A DNA stretch of 64,000 bases, taken from assembly GCF_024733555.1 (NCBI RefSeq), contig NZ_JANIOF010000001.1, positions 1,760,856-1,824,855 on the forward strand, in the 5' to 3' direction. The stretch is from Paenibacillus sp. SC116 (GTDB taxonomy: Bacteria > Bacillota > Bacilli > Paenibacillales > Paenibacillaceae). Both the position numbers and the translations under genes were made by a program. Positions 1-8,326 of the stretch are shown in pieces; positions within the stretch are counted from its first letter, which is position 1, and the number at the start of each line of letters is the position of its first letter. Below the pieces are notes generated by a model that had not been told where the DNA came from, made no database searches, and saw only the letters and a program-made list of their open reading frames with translations.

Positions 1-665
1 CGATAGCCTAGTCCGCGCACGGTTTCGATGACTTTGAAATTTTGGTTACTATCCTCTAGCTTATCTCGCAATCGCTTAATGTAAACAGAAAGCGTATTGT
101 CATTTATAAAGCTGCCATCCAAATCCCAAATACCTTCTAAAAGCTGATTTCTGGTTAAAACTTGTCCTTTATTATTTAGAAATGTCAACAGCAAGCGATA
201 TTCTAAAGCGGTTAACACTACTTCCTCTATCCCTTTGTATACTTTAGCCTGTTTTGTATTTACAACAATATTTCCAACCTTGACCACATCATTCGAAGCG
301 TATGACTTTGTATAATGCTTAAGTGCTGATTTCATTCTGCTAATCAATTCACGAATACGAAATGGTTTGGTAATATAATCATCCGCTCCCATATCTAATC
401 CGCGAACTACGTTGATCTCATCATCACATGCCGTTAGAAAAATAACAGGAGCTTGCTGATTATCTTTAATATATTCGCACACCTCATAGCCACTGCCATC
501 CGGCAAGGTTAAATCAAGTAAATAAATATCAAAACGCTGTTGTCTGATTGTTGCCAATGCCATTTGCTTATTTTCACAAATAAACACTTCATAACCTTCG
601 CTAGTAAGCGAATAATGCAATCCATCGGCAATCGTTTTGTCATCTTCAACTACTAGTACTTTCAT
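1..665 (-). CDS. OmpR/PhoB-family response regulator, C-terminus cut by window edge
   Basis: A frame open from an ATG at 665 to the window start encodes a receiver domain (MKVLVVEDDKTIADG start, acceptor Asp in DIYLLDLTLPDGSG, later ADDYITKPFRIRE) followed by a winged-helix effector domain ending in the typical VIETVRGLGYR at the cut. It is therefore missing only its last few residues. A purine-rich ribosome binding site (GGAGGCGC on the minus strand) precedes the ATG. The partner histidine kinase would lie before position 1. The layout resembles the VanR/BceR type of regulators that control responses to cell-envelope stress, but the target cannot be read from this window. Confidence 0.93.
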   Translation of the reverse strand, partial: MKVLVVEDDKTIADGLHYSLTSEGYEVFICENKQMALATIRQQRFDIYLLDLTLPDGSGYEVCEYIKDNQQAPVIFLTACDDEINVVRGLDMGADDYITKPFRIRELISRMKSALKHYTKSYASNDVVKVGNIVVNTKQAKVYKGIEEVVLTALEYRLLLTFLNNKGQVLTRNQLLEGIWDLDGSFINDNTLSVYIKRLRDKLEDSNQNFKVIETVRGLGY

Positions 666-838
666 TTTGCGCCTCCAAACGGATAACTATCTTCAATCAC
701 CTACAACTGCGCGAAAATTTTTATTCTAATCCATTCTATCATTCGTTAATAAAGGAGCTAATTGTTACAAATTATTATACTCAAGAAATCTAATTGATAA
801 AAGTTAACTTAAATAAGATAGGTGTTGCAAACCGTATA

Positions 839-863
839 AAAAAGCCGCTCAAATGAGCGGCTT
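839..863 (-). terminator. Rho-independent terminator after the YgjP-like gene
   Basis: Inverted repeat GCCGCTC/GAGCGGC with a run of A on the plus strand (T on the minus strand) right after the stop of the 881-1546 gene. Confidence 0.8.
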
Positions 864-880
864 GCATGCTGCACAGTGAC

Positions 881-1546
881 TTAAAACGTCATCGCCTGAC
901 CATGCCTTGCCAGATACTGTTCCTTCTCCTTGTAGTCAGGCATGATGCTACCGATGCGCCGCCAAAAGGAGCGGTCATGATTCATATGATGCAGATGACA
1001 CAGTTCGTGAATAACGACATAGTCGATCACTTCAATAGGAGCCATAGCTAGCCGATAGTTAAAGGTTAACTTCTTATCTGAGCTGCAGGTTCCCCACTTC
1101 GTTCTAGACTCTATGATCTCGAAAGATTTCGGCTTAACTTTCAAATCATTTTGATAGATTTTTATCCGTTCTCCGATAATCTTTTTGCAGCTGGCGAAAT
1201 AGAACTTCTTGAGCTTTAGCTTAAGCTCCTCTTCCGTTAACCCATCCGTCTCGATTAATTCATGAAGCAAATATTCTTTACCTAGATGAAGAAATTTGCC
1301 TGCATCGTCATACTCTCTCGACTTGGTCGTCTCTTTAGCAGCATCAATTTTGCGCAAATTTTCGATGATCCATTTACTATATTGTTCAATCGCTATCCGT
1401 ACGGTTTCTTCCGTCGTATCCTTCGGCACTTTGATCGAAACACGCCCGAAAGCATCCATATGAATCGTAGTTTTTGTTCTACGCCCATATTGCACATGGA
1501 CATTTATCATTTGGTTATCTATTTCAACTTGCATATTCACCATCAT
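881..1546 (-). CDS. YgjP-like (DUF45 family) zinc metallopeptidase-fold protein
   Basis: 221 residues. The C-terminal half has the gluzincin-type motif HELCH (residues 180-184) followed by a third His at 190 in HMNHDRSFW, and the upstream block SRTKWGTCSS that is typical of the YgjP/DUF45 family related to SprT and WSS1 proteases. The N-terminal third carries the usual beta-rich YgjP segment. Members bind zinc and are predicted peptidases; no substrate is established for most of them. The gene appears to be transcribed alone, with a terminator immediately downstream. The exact start is uncertain, because two consecutive ATG codons and another at codon 5 are available and none has a strong ribosome binding site. 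Confidence 0.85.
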   Translation of the reverse strand: MMVNMQVEIDNQMINVHVQYGRRTKTTIHMDAFGRVSIKVPKDTTEETVRIAIEQYSKWIIENLRKIDAAKETTKSREYDDAGKFLHLGKEYLLHELIETDGLTEEELKLKLKKFYFASCKKIIGERIKIYQNDLKVKPKSFEIIESRTKWGTCSSDKKLTFNYRLAMAPIEVIDYVVIHELCHLHHMNHDRSFWRRIGSIMPDYKEKEQYLARHGQAMTF

Positions 1547-1819
1547 CTCTATTTACTTTTGTTAGGCTAGAAGGCCACTGCCTCCGCTATTCTTGCGCCA
1601 AGCAGAAGCTGACTAACTGACTTCCTATTTCATTTTATCATAACCGTACATACATTGGTTTCTAGGATACTAGAGTGTTCTGCTAGAACAACAAGTTATA
1701 CACAAGAACCTCATTTTAACAAAACAACATATTTTTATTTCTATACAATCTAAATATATTGTAAAACGATAAACAACGTATTATAATAACATTGATTTCA
1801 TGCAGATGAGGTGTTGATT

Positions 1820-2290
1820 ATGAAACATGCAACCACATTATTTTTAAAGATAGTGGTATTTCTAATGGCTTTACCCGTGCTTGTAATATGTGTATTTTCA
1901 GTACTTTCCTTATTAGGAGCAACGAATCAATTCCCAGGCAAACTATATGTAGTAGATATCGGCTTTTTTTCAGCCATAGTCCCTTATTACATCGCACTGT
2001 ATCAGACATTCAAATTGCTCGGCTATATTGATAAAAATATCGCTTTCTCAGAGCTATCAGTCCGCGCATTAAAGAAAATCAAATACTGTGGCTTCAGTAT
2101 AGGCATTATTTTCGTGGTAATGGAACCCGTTTTGTTCGTTATGGCACAACAAGACGATGCGCCGGGCCTTGTTGTAATTAGTTTGGCGATACCTTTCGGA
2201 GCGTTTGTCGTCGGCGTATTCGGAGCTGTACTTGAACGATTATTGCAAAGTGCTATTCATCTACAATCAGAAAATGAACTTACGGTGTAA
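1820..2290 (+). CDS. DUF2975 integral membrane protein
   Basis: About 156 residues with four hydrophobic segments, matching the DUF2975 family (YoaS-like). The best start is ATG 1820, six bases after GAGGTG; a GTG at 1811 overlaps that ribosome binding site and is unlikely. DUF2975 genes are usually followed directly by a small YozG-like XRE repressor. Here only an RBS-like purine tract (AAAGGGAG) follows the stop and no such gene is visible before the terminator at 2354. Function of the family is not established. Confidence 0.75.
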   Translation: MKHATTLFLKIVVFLMALPVLVICVFSVLSLLGATNQFPGKLYVVDIGFFSAIVPYYIALYQTFKLLGYIDKNIAFSELSVRALKKIKYCGFSIGIIFVVMEPVLFVMAQQDDAPGLVVISLAIPFGAFVVGVFGAVLERLLQSAIHLQSENELTV

Positions 2291-2353
2291 AGGGAGTGTA
2301 TCGAAACGTTCAGAACGGGTCGAAGCACGATCACGAAACGAAAAATACAAAAT

Positions 2354-2379
2354 AAAAGGCAGCCCGCAGGCTGCCTTTT
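2354..2379. terminator. Bidirectional terminator between DUF2975 gene and pckA
   Basis: AAAAGGCAGCC/GGCTGCCTTTT stem of 11 bp with a 4-base loop, A-rich on one side and T-rich on the other, placed between two convergent genes. Confidence 0.85.
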
Positions 2380-2424
2380 CCTTTTTTCTTGCACATCCAA
2401 ACTCTCTCTAGGACGTGCTTCTTT

Positions 2425-4005
2425 CTATAATTGCGGACCCGCTGCTCGAATCGCCTCAGATGCATCGGTAAACTTCTCGAAGTTCTGATGAAAACGCTGC
2501 GCAAGCTGCTTGGCTTGACGATCATAGTCCTCTTTATCCGCCCATATCTGTCTTGGATCAAGCAATTCACTTGGAACGTGCGAAACCGTATCAGGAATAT
2601 GTGTACCGAATATCGGATGTGGCGTAAATTGAGCATCCTCAATCGTTCCATCGATAATCGCCGTAATCATAGCCCTTGTATACGCTAGCTCCATACGTTT
2701 ACCAATGCCGTACGGACCACCGCTCCAGCCTGTATTGACGAGATAAACACGTGCGTTGTGCTTCGTTATTTTATCTCCAAGCATTTCTGCATACACGCTT
2801 GGTCTCAATGGTAGAAATGGTCCGCCGAAGCACGCGGAGAACGTCGCTTCTGGCTCCGTAACACCACGCTCCGTACCAGCCAACTTGGACGTATAGCCAG
2901 ATAGGAAGTGATACATCGCCTGCTCCTTCGTCAACTTGGATACAGGAGGCAGTACCCCGTACGCGTCAGCTGTTAAGAAAATAATGACGTTCGGGTGGCC
3001 AGCCACTCCAGGAATAACGGAGTCGTCGATGTAATCGATCGGATAGGCTGCACGTGTATTCTCAGTCAGTTCGTTGCTATTGTAATCAGCTATCCCAGAC
3101 GAAGCATCGATTGACACATTTTCAAGAACAGAGCCAAAGCGAATCGCATTCCAAATTTGCGGCTCTTTCTTCTGGGTCAGCCCAATGCACTTCGCATAGC
3201 AGCCTCCCTCGAAATTAAACACCCCGACATCCGACCAGCCATGCTCATCATCACCGATTAATCTGCGCTCTGGATCTGCCGATAGCGTCGTCTTTCCTGT
3301 TCCCGATAACCCGAAGAACAAGGCTGTATCCCCAGCTTCACCGACATTAGCCGAACAATGCATCGGCATAACACCTTGAAACGGAAGTAAATAATTCAGA
3401 ACACTGAAGATCGATTTCTTCATCTCACCCGCATAATGGGTACCGCCGATGAGAACAGCTTTTCTCGAAAAAGATATCGCGATAAACGTTTCCGAGTTGG
3501 TTCCATCCGTAATTGGATCCGCTTTCAAACCTGGCAGTGTAATAACTGTAAATTCTGCTGTGTGTGTCAGTAATTCTTCTTCTGTAGGTCGAATAAATAA
3601 TTGATGTACGAATAGATTTTGCCATGCATATTCGTTGATTACTCGGATCGGCAAGCGATATTCTTTGTCTGCGCCTGCATAACCATCGAAAATATAGAGC
3701 TTCCGATATGCCATATAATCGATCGCTTTCTCATACAGCAGATCAAATTGTTCAGGAGTCAGTGACTGATTCACGCCCCCCCATGCAATATGATTAATCG
3801 TTTGCTCTTCTTTTACGATGAATTTGTCCTTTGGAGAGCGGCCTGTAAATTTTCCTGTCTCAACTTGCAGCGCGCCTGCTGACGTAAGATTCCCTTCGCC
3901 ATGAAGAAGCGCGGATTCTACTAGCTTCACGACAGGCAAATTTCTTTGCATCGTATCTACATCTAAATCAGCAAATTGCATGTTTATTCTGCTATTCGCG
4001 GTCAC
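2425..4005 (-). CDS. pckA: ATP-dependent phosphoenolpyruvate carboxykinase
   Basis: 526 residues, the normal length for the ATP-type enzyme, which converts oxaloacetate plus ATP to PEP, CO2 and ADP at the first step of gluconeogenesis in the cytosol. Visible motifs: [10 protein letters not shown] (residues 53-62), the substrate and metal region [10 protein letters not shown] (191-200), the P-loop GLSGTGKT (232-239) and the metal-binding [10 protein letters not shown] (250-259). Start is GTG 4005 with GGAGG eight bases upstream. An SR1P-like gene lies 33 bp upstream on the same strand, so the two may share a transcript that begins near a dyad at 4401-4434. In Bacillus subtilis pckA is repressed during glycolytic growth by CcpN; whether that holds here is inference. 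Confidence 0.98.
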   Translation of the reverse strand: MTANSRINMQFADLDVDTMQRNLPVVKLVESALLHGEGNLTSAGALQVETGKFTGRSPKDKFIVKEEQTINHIAWGGVNQSLTPEQFDLLYEKAIDYMAYRKLYIFDGYAGADKEYRLPIRVINEYAWQNLFVHQLFIRPTEEELLTHTAEFTVITLPGLKADPITDGTNSETFIAISFSRKAVLIGGTHYAGEMKKSIFSVLNYLLPFQGVMPMHCSANVGEAGDTALFFGLSGTGKTTLSADPERRLIGDDEHGWSDVGVFNFEGGCYAKCIGLTQKKEPQIWNAIRFGSVLENVSIDASSGIADYNSNELTENTRAAYPIDYIDDSVIPGVAGHPNVIIFLTADAYGVLPPVSKLTKEQAMYHFLSGYTSKLAGTERGVTEPEATFSACFGGPFLPLRPSVYAEMLGDKITKHNARVYLVNTGWSGGPYGIGKRMELAYTRAMITAIIDGTIEDAQFTPHPIFGTHIPDTVSHVPSELLDPRQIWADKEDYDRQAKQLAQRFHQNFEKFTDASEAIRAAGPQL

Positions 4006-4038
4006 GGTTATTCCTCCTATATTTGCCTCAGCTTCTTA

Positions 4039-4221
4039 TTATTCAGCGTACATATTCACAGGTACATCAAGACTTCTGTGCAATTGGCGGCACTCCGGTT
4101 GATCGCATACACCATAATAAACAACCATTCTGTTCGTATTCAGCGTTTCTACTTGAGAGTTACAATGCTTGCAAATGATGACACCCATATTTACGTTCTT
4201 TTTGTTCATGGAATCGTTCAT
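4039..4221 (-). CDS. SR1P-like small peptide (GapA-binding peptide family), upstream of pckA
   Basis: 60 residues. The core, starting at Met12, begins MGVIICKHC and continues to YYGVC, reproducing the short SR1P family pattern (MG-x-I-I/V-C-x-x-C, then YG-x-C). B. subtilis SR1P is 39 residues, is encoded inside the regulatory RNA SR1, and binds the glycolytic GAPDH GapA. This copy has an extra 11 residues at the N-terminus if the ATG at 4221 is used and a longer tail. Its position 33 bp before pckA on the same strand is notable, since SR1 and pckA are both CcpN targets in B. subtilis. The family call rests on the short motif pattern only. Confidence 0.62.
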   Translation of the reverse strand: MNDSMNKKNVNMGVIICKHCNSQVETLNTNRMVVYYGVCDQPECRQLHRSLDVPVNMYAE

Positions 4222-4400
4222 GCTTCATTCATCCTCCCTATACGTTAGGTTCGTTCGTTTCATGAGCCTGCTTACCTATCCAAATGCTCACCTTGCACAC
4301 GTCTTTTACGAATTGTCAAAGTAATGATGATGAAGAATCAACGTACATGTACAATAGATCCTCATCGTATAATATATTTTATATGCAGACTGTTGTGGAA

Positions 4401-4434
4401 ATAATGTACATCATTTTTTAATGATGTGCAATAT
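4401..4434 (-). promoter_or_regulatory. Imperfect 15-bp inverted repeat upstream of the SR1P-like gene and pckA
   Basis: Left arm 4401-4415 and right arm 4420-4434 are inverted repeats with 13 of 15 positions paired around a 4-T loop. The right arm overlaps TGTGCAATATA (4425-4435), which matches the B. subtilis CcpN consensus TRTGHYATAYW at 10 of 11 positions. On the minus strand TTGCAC and TACATT lie in the dyad with a 17-bp gap and could be a weak promoter. Operator status is inferred. Confidence 0.45.
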
Positions 4435-4551
4435 ATATAGGATTTTTGGTCATAAAGTTTTTCTATAGTGCCTTTTTGTTTTTTTAATGGCATATTGTTC
4501 ATATTGTTTATGCTACAACCGACATAGATGAAATCGATTATTCTACCATAT

Positions 4552-4583
4552 AAAAAAGCCCCACTTATTTGTATAAGTGAGGC
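4552..4583 (-). terminator. Terminator after tyrS
   Basis: GCC..ACTTAT/ATAAGT..GGC hairpin followed by six T on the minus strand, 26 bases past the tyrS stop. Confidence 0.85.
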
Positions 4584-4608
4584 CTACCTAATTCTTCGCT
4601 CGATAATA

Positions 4609-5868
4609 TTAAGACATTTTCACCAAGCTGTAGTTTTTCTTTCCTTTACGGATAATGATAAAGCGTCCCCCGATAGCGTGCTCTTCTGTTACCTCCAAGC
4701 CCACATCGCTAACACGCTCACCGTTCATCGAGATTGCACCATTTGTAATGTCCTCGCGCGCTTGACGCTTAGACTTCACGATGCCAAGATCAACAAGCCA
4801 GTCCACGATATTTTTCGCTTCCTTCGTCGCTTCGAACGTAGGCATTTCCTTGAAACCTTGCTCGATCTCGTCAGCTGTCAACGACTTAATGTCGCCACTG
4901 AACAATGCAGCCGTAATACGCTGCGCCTGTGCCAACAATTCTTCACTGTGTACAAAGCGAGTCATTTCTTCTGCAAGCGTAATTTGAGCTTCACGCTTAT
5001 GAGGCTCTGTCTCAACCTTTTGAGCCAACTCATCAATGCGCTCTTTAGAAAGGAACGTAAAGTATTTCAAGTATTTCACAACATCACGGTCGTCTGTATT
5101 TGCCCAGAACTGATAGAACTCGAATGGAGTCGTTTTATTCGGATCAAGCCAAATTGCTCCGCCAGCTGTTTTACCGAACTTCGTACCGTCTGCTTTCAGC
5201 ATCAATGGAATCGTAAGGCCGAATGCTTTTGCCTCAGAACCTTCTTTTTTACGAATAAGATCAAGTCCGCTCGTAATGTTGCCCCATTGGTCAGAGCCAC
5301 CGATTTGCAATTGAACATCTTCATGCTGGTACAAATGCAGGTAATCCAAGGACTGCAAGATTTGGTACGAGAATTCTGTAAAGGAAATACCGCTATCAAG
5401 ACGGCTGGATACAACATCTTTAGCTAGCATCGTATTAATGCTGAAATTTTTACCGTAGTCGCGCAAGAACTCGATCACATTGATTTTGTGAGTCCAGTCG
5501 TAGTTATTTACCATGCGCATTTGATTGTCGCCCTCTGTTAGGAACAACTTCTTCAATTGTGCTGTAAGTGCATCTACGTTTGCTTGAATTTCTTCCAGTG
5601 TTTGCAAAGAACGCTCAGATTGACGACCACTTGGATCACCGATTGTACCTGTAGCTCCGCCAATCAAGATTACGGGACGGTGTCCAGCTAGTTGGAAACG
5701 TTTCAGTACCATAAAAGGAATCAAGTGACCAATATGCATGCTGTCGCCAGTCGGGTCTACACCGCAGTAGAGCGATACAGACTTCTCATTCGTAAGTTCT
5801 TTAAGACCTTCAGCGTCTGTTTGTTGGTTAATAGCGTCGCGCCATGCCAGTTCGTCAATAATATTCAC
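4609..5868 (-). CDS. tyrS: Tyrosyl-tRNA synthetase
   Basis: 419 residues, the standard TyrRS length. It charges tRNA-Tyr. The class I signatures are HIGH at residues 45-48 and the KMSKS equivalent KFGKT at 230-234; the specificity stretch QIGGSDQWGN is at 188-197. The C-terminal 65 residues form an S4 RNA-binding domain. Expression is controlled by the T-box leader at 5924-6200, so it should rise when uncharged tRNA-Tyr accumulates. The gene appears monocistronic, with its own terminator. Confidence 0.98.
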   Translation of the reverse strand: MNIIDELAWRDAINQQTDAEGLKELTNEKSVSLYCGVDPTGDSMHIGHLIPFMVLKRFQLAGHRPVILIGGATGTIGDPSGRQSERSLQTLEEIQANVDALTAQLKKLFLTEGDNQMRMVNNYDWTHKINVIEFLRDYGKNFSINTMLAKDVVSSRLDSGISFTEFSYQILQSLDYLHLYQHEDVQLQIGGSDQWGNITSGLDLIRKKEGSEAKAFGLTIPLMLKADGTKFGKTAGGAIWLDPNKTTPFEFYQFWANTDDRDVVKYLKYFTFLSKERIDELAQKVETEPHKREAQITLAEEMTRFVHSEELLAQAQRITAALFSGDIKSLTADEIEQGFKEMPTFEATKEAKNIVDWLVDLGIVKSKRQAREDITNGAISMNGERVSDVGLEVTEEHAIGGRFIIIRKGKKNYSLVKMS

Positions 5869-5923
5869 AGCTATCCCACTCCTTCAAATTATAAGCTTTT
5901 CTATCCATTTGCATGATGCGGCA

Positions 5924-6200
5924 CAAAAAAATCGCCCCTTGTCTATAAAAGACATAGGGACGATTGACCAACCGTGTTACCACCCAGATTGCACCCATGA
6001 CCGATGCGCTGCCGCATGTATGGATACCACTCTCGGCGAGTTATCGTTCGCCATTCCGCTCAGCATTACCCGAGATACTCCAGAGTGTACTTCGCCTACT
6101 TAATGTGTACCGGGTTCCATCACCCCCCGGCTTTCTGAGACAGGGATTAAGCAGCTACTGCGCTCTTTCAACGTATATCGCATATAAGATTACAGACAGT
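5924..6200 (-). promoter_or_regulatory. Tyrosine T-box riboswitch with terminator
   Basis: On the minus strand the conserved T-box sequence GGGTGGTAACACGG lies at about 5972-5985, followed by a terminator hairpin (5931-5964) and seven T. Upstream, Stem I can be folded so that GCTGCTTAAT pairs with ATTAAGTAGGC, leaving an internal loop that contains GAAGTACA; its TAC (plus positions 6087-6089) is the expected tyrosine specifier codon. The 5' boundary is approximate. Confidence 0.93.
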
Positions 6201-6459
6201 ATAGAGAATTAAAATAGGGATGTCAACCGAGCGAGGACAAATTGTTACGATCATCTACTGAATGCACGAAAAAGCTTGTTTTACATGCATGAATACAGGC
6301 CCGTCATCATCTGATGGAGCTCATCCAGCATTTGCATTAACTGCGCATTGTAAATTCCCACCATTCCAAGATTCTCGCTTCATCAAGCCACATAACACTT
6401 GGCGTGAAGTTCACACACTGCCTGCGCGAGCTGAGCTGCCTGCATGAAGCTACATAGTT

Positions 6460-6535
6460 GATGCTACCTAGGTGGAGCTGTATTAAGATACCTGGGTGAT
6501 GCTACCTAGGTGGAGCTGCATTAAGCTACCTAGGT
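6460..6535. repeat. Two tandem 38-bp repeats rich in CCTAGG
   Basis: Unit 1 (6460-6497) and unit 2 (6498-6535) both begin GATGCTACCTAGGTGGAGCT and differ at only a few positions; a partial third unit (GATGTTACG...) follows and a degenerate one precedes. No reading frame of interest runs through them. Confidence 0.8.
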
Positions 6536-6605
6536 GATGTTACGTTATGCTACCGTATTCGGGATAACCATTTTATTAATCTGCAAGCCAGTATGGTGCT
6601 TCGCC

Positions 6606-6788
6606 TAACGGTCGCCATTGACGTTATTTCCATGAAATCGTCCAGATTATAACTCTAGCGGTTGTATTATTGCTTATATAAGCGCTAATAGCGAATTACA
6701 TCACTCAATCTGACAAATAAGCTCTCTGGCATCCGTTACATTTCGAACTCAATAAATGTATGCTTAATAGCCCCTGTGACAACCATTA
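6606..6788. repeat. Four-arm palindromic intergenic element, copy A
   Basis: Four 23-bp arms at 6606-6628 and 6656-6678 (forward) and 6716-6738 and 6766-6788 (reverse). Arm pattern is TAACGGTTG, about seven variable bases, then CGTTATT or GCTTATT. Arm starts are at offsets 0, 50, 110 and 160. It lies between the tyrS leader and the gene at 7149. Confidence 0.85.
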
Positions 6789-6866
6789 ACGCAATAACGT
6801 AGCTGCATACTTGTAGCGCCTTAGCTTAATATGATACATTCTAAATACAATTTCATTTGTCTTAGT

Positions 6867-6943
6867 CGGTATGAAGCACATACCGCTTTGATCGCATCGC
6901 TACCGCTCTATGGAGCTAGCCCATGCGTCAAAGCGGTTTTTTT
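6867..6943 (+). terminator. Orphan attenuator-like hairpin pair with T-run
   Basis: A hairpin CGGTATG/CATACCG (6867-6885) overlaps by four bases the 5' arm of a second hairpin, ACCGCTTTG..CGCAT with ATGCG.TCAAAGCGGT (6882-6937), followed by seven T. The second is a good Rho-independent terminator on the plus strand, but no gene precedes it for more than 600 bp. It may end a small RNA. Confidence 0.55.
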
Positions 6944-6968
6944 GTACCCTTTGATAGATTTATAAACC

Positions 6969-7134
6969 CATTAGCGATACGAAAGAGTAGTGCATTCACG
7001 ATACGCTTTAATCGTGCATTTACGATACTCACTAGTATCATGCATTAGCAATACGTTCTAGTATCGTTCTGTGCTTTAGCAATACGAACTAACATCGCAT
7101 TAACAACACGAATTAGTACCCCCATTAACAATGA
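6969..7134. repeat. Degenerate tandem repeat, about six to seven units of 24-27 bp
   Basis: Units follow the pattern GCATTA(G/A)CAATACG(N4)TAGTATC, repeating directly up to the ribosome binding site of the gene at 7149. Units differ at several positions, so the array is old or under loose constraint. No unique spacers separate the units, so it is not a CRISPR array. Confidence 0.7.
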
Positions 7135-7148
7135 AAGGGTGATTGCAT

Positions 7149-7796
7149 TTGTTTGAAGAAATATATGAAAGATGGCTCACTGAACAAATAGAGACTGAAA
7201 ACAACCCAAGAAGACGAGAACTGCTGCAACATGGCTTGGGTCATGGAACGGTGGAGTTTTTACGATTAATCTGGTTCCCTGCGATTGGCAACCTAGATTA
7301 TCTATATCCTGAATATGAAGTTCGCGATTATAACAATGGATATCGTTATTTGGATTTAGCATACCTCCCAAATGGTGCAAAGGGTTGTATTGAAATTCAA
7401 GGCTATCGCTCACATGCTAGAGATATTGAAGTAAGAAGATTTAAAGATTTGTGTATGAAGCAAGCTTTGCTCGCACTTGATGGCTGGCTGTTCCTTCCTA
7501 TTGCTTATTTGTCGATCAAAGACGACCCCGGAATGTGTAAACAATTAATTCTCTCTTTTGCAGGAAAATTTTTAGCTACAACAGTTCCTTCTGATTTGAC
7601 ATGGTCAGAGGCGGAAACGTTGCGATTTGCTCGCAGAACCTTGACTCCGTTTACCCCCAGAGAGCTAGCAATCCACCTACAACTGTCAGAAAACCGTACT
7701 AGAGTTGTACTTCGTTCACTGCTGCATAAGAACATGCTTACTGTCGCAAGCGGAAGTCAACGCTATCGTACCTATCGTTTGATAGTAAAGGAATGA
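7149..7796 (+). CDS. PD-(D/E)XK-like N-terminal domain fused to winged helix-turn-helix
   Basis: About 215 residues. Best start is TTG 7149, six bases after AAAGGGTGA; a TTG at 7143 is too close to that site. The central part contains YRYLDLAYL, twelve residues, then IEIQG, i.e. D-x(12)-E-x-Q (D69, E82, Q84), the spacing seen in restriction-endonuclease-fold proteins such as the DUF559/Vsr group. The last 50 residues (TPFTPRELAIHLQLSENRTRVVLRSL) look like a winged HTH DNA-binding domain. It may be a regulator built on a nuclease fold, or a nuclease. It stands alone among repeats with no methylase or toxin partner nearby. The name rests on motif reading only. Confidence 0.6.
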   Translation: MFEEIYERWLTEQIETENNPRRRELLQHGLGHGTVEFLRLIWFPAIGNLDYLYPEYEVRDYNNGYRYLDLAYLPNGAKGCIEIQGYRSHARDIEVRRFKDLCMKQALLALDGWLFLPIAYLSIKDDPGMCKQLILSFAGKFLATTVPSDLTWSEAETLRFARRTLTPFTPRELAIHLQLSENRTRVVLRSLLHKNMLTVASGSQRYRTYRLIVKE

Positions 7797-7853
7797 TCTG
7801 CTCAAAAACATAATTGATCAAGATTTTCACAAGTGTTGCAAGAGATCTGTAAC

Positions 7854-7955
7854 AGCCACAGGAGTGGCGCTGCAAAGATACTGCGAAAGCATTGGAGTGA
7901 CGCTGCAATACATATGTAGAAGCCGTGCTGCTCCATTGCAACTGCCTTGCAAAAA
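7854..7955. repeat. Three degenerate 34-bp direct repeats
   Basis: Units at 7854-7887, 7888-7921 and 7922-7955 share AGC-x(5)-GGAGTG-x-CGCTGCAA in the first two and a weaker version in the third. They follow directly on the gene ending at 7796. Confidence 0.6.
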
Positions 7956-8022
7956 CGATGCATCATAAATGCGAAAGTTTTGCCAAAAGCACTCTAGTTC
8001 AGTTCTTCAGCACTGCAAGGGC

Positions 8023-8203
8023 TAACGGTTGCAACTGGCGTTATTTTCGTGATATCCCCCCGTTTGAAATCTAACGGATGTAACAGAGCTTATTTTAACA
8101 AAAACAGTGAATTAGTCTGCATATATTGAACAATAAGCTCATCAGCATCCGTTACATTCATTATCGATAAAAATGAGCAAAATAACGGCGTTCACGACCG
8201 TTA
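8023..8203. repeat. Four-arm palindromic intergenic element, copy B
   Basis: Arms at 8023-8045 and 8072-8094 (forward), 8132-8154 and 8181-8203 (reverse); offsets 0, 49, 109, 158. This is the cleanest copy: the outer arms (both ending CGTTATTTT) pair with each other and the inner arms (both TAACGGATG..GCTTATT) pair with each other. Confidence 0.88.
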
Positions 8204-8326
8204 GAAATGTTCGGAATGGTACCCCTGCATAAAATACTTGCCCACTTACAGCGGTTGGCCTATTATTAACCAAAAAAGAGCGATAGGTTCTATAGATCAA
8301 TAAAACGAACTGGAGGCTGACATGCC

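Noticed and set aside
4528-5427. 299-residue plus-strand frame opposite tyrS
   Set aside because: Entirely antisense to a certain tyrS gene, no ribosome binding site and no recognisable domain; a shadow frame.
6969-7134. Possible CRISPR array
   Set aside because: Units are directly adjacent, degenerate and without unique spacers of regular length; no cas genes are in the window.
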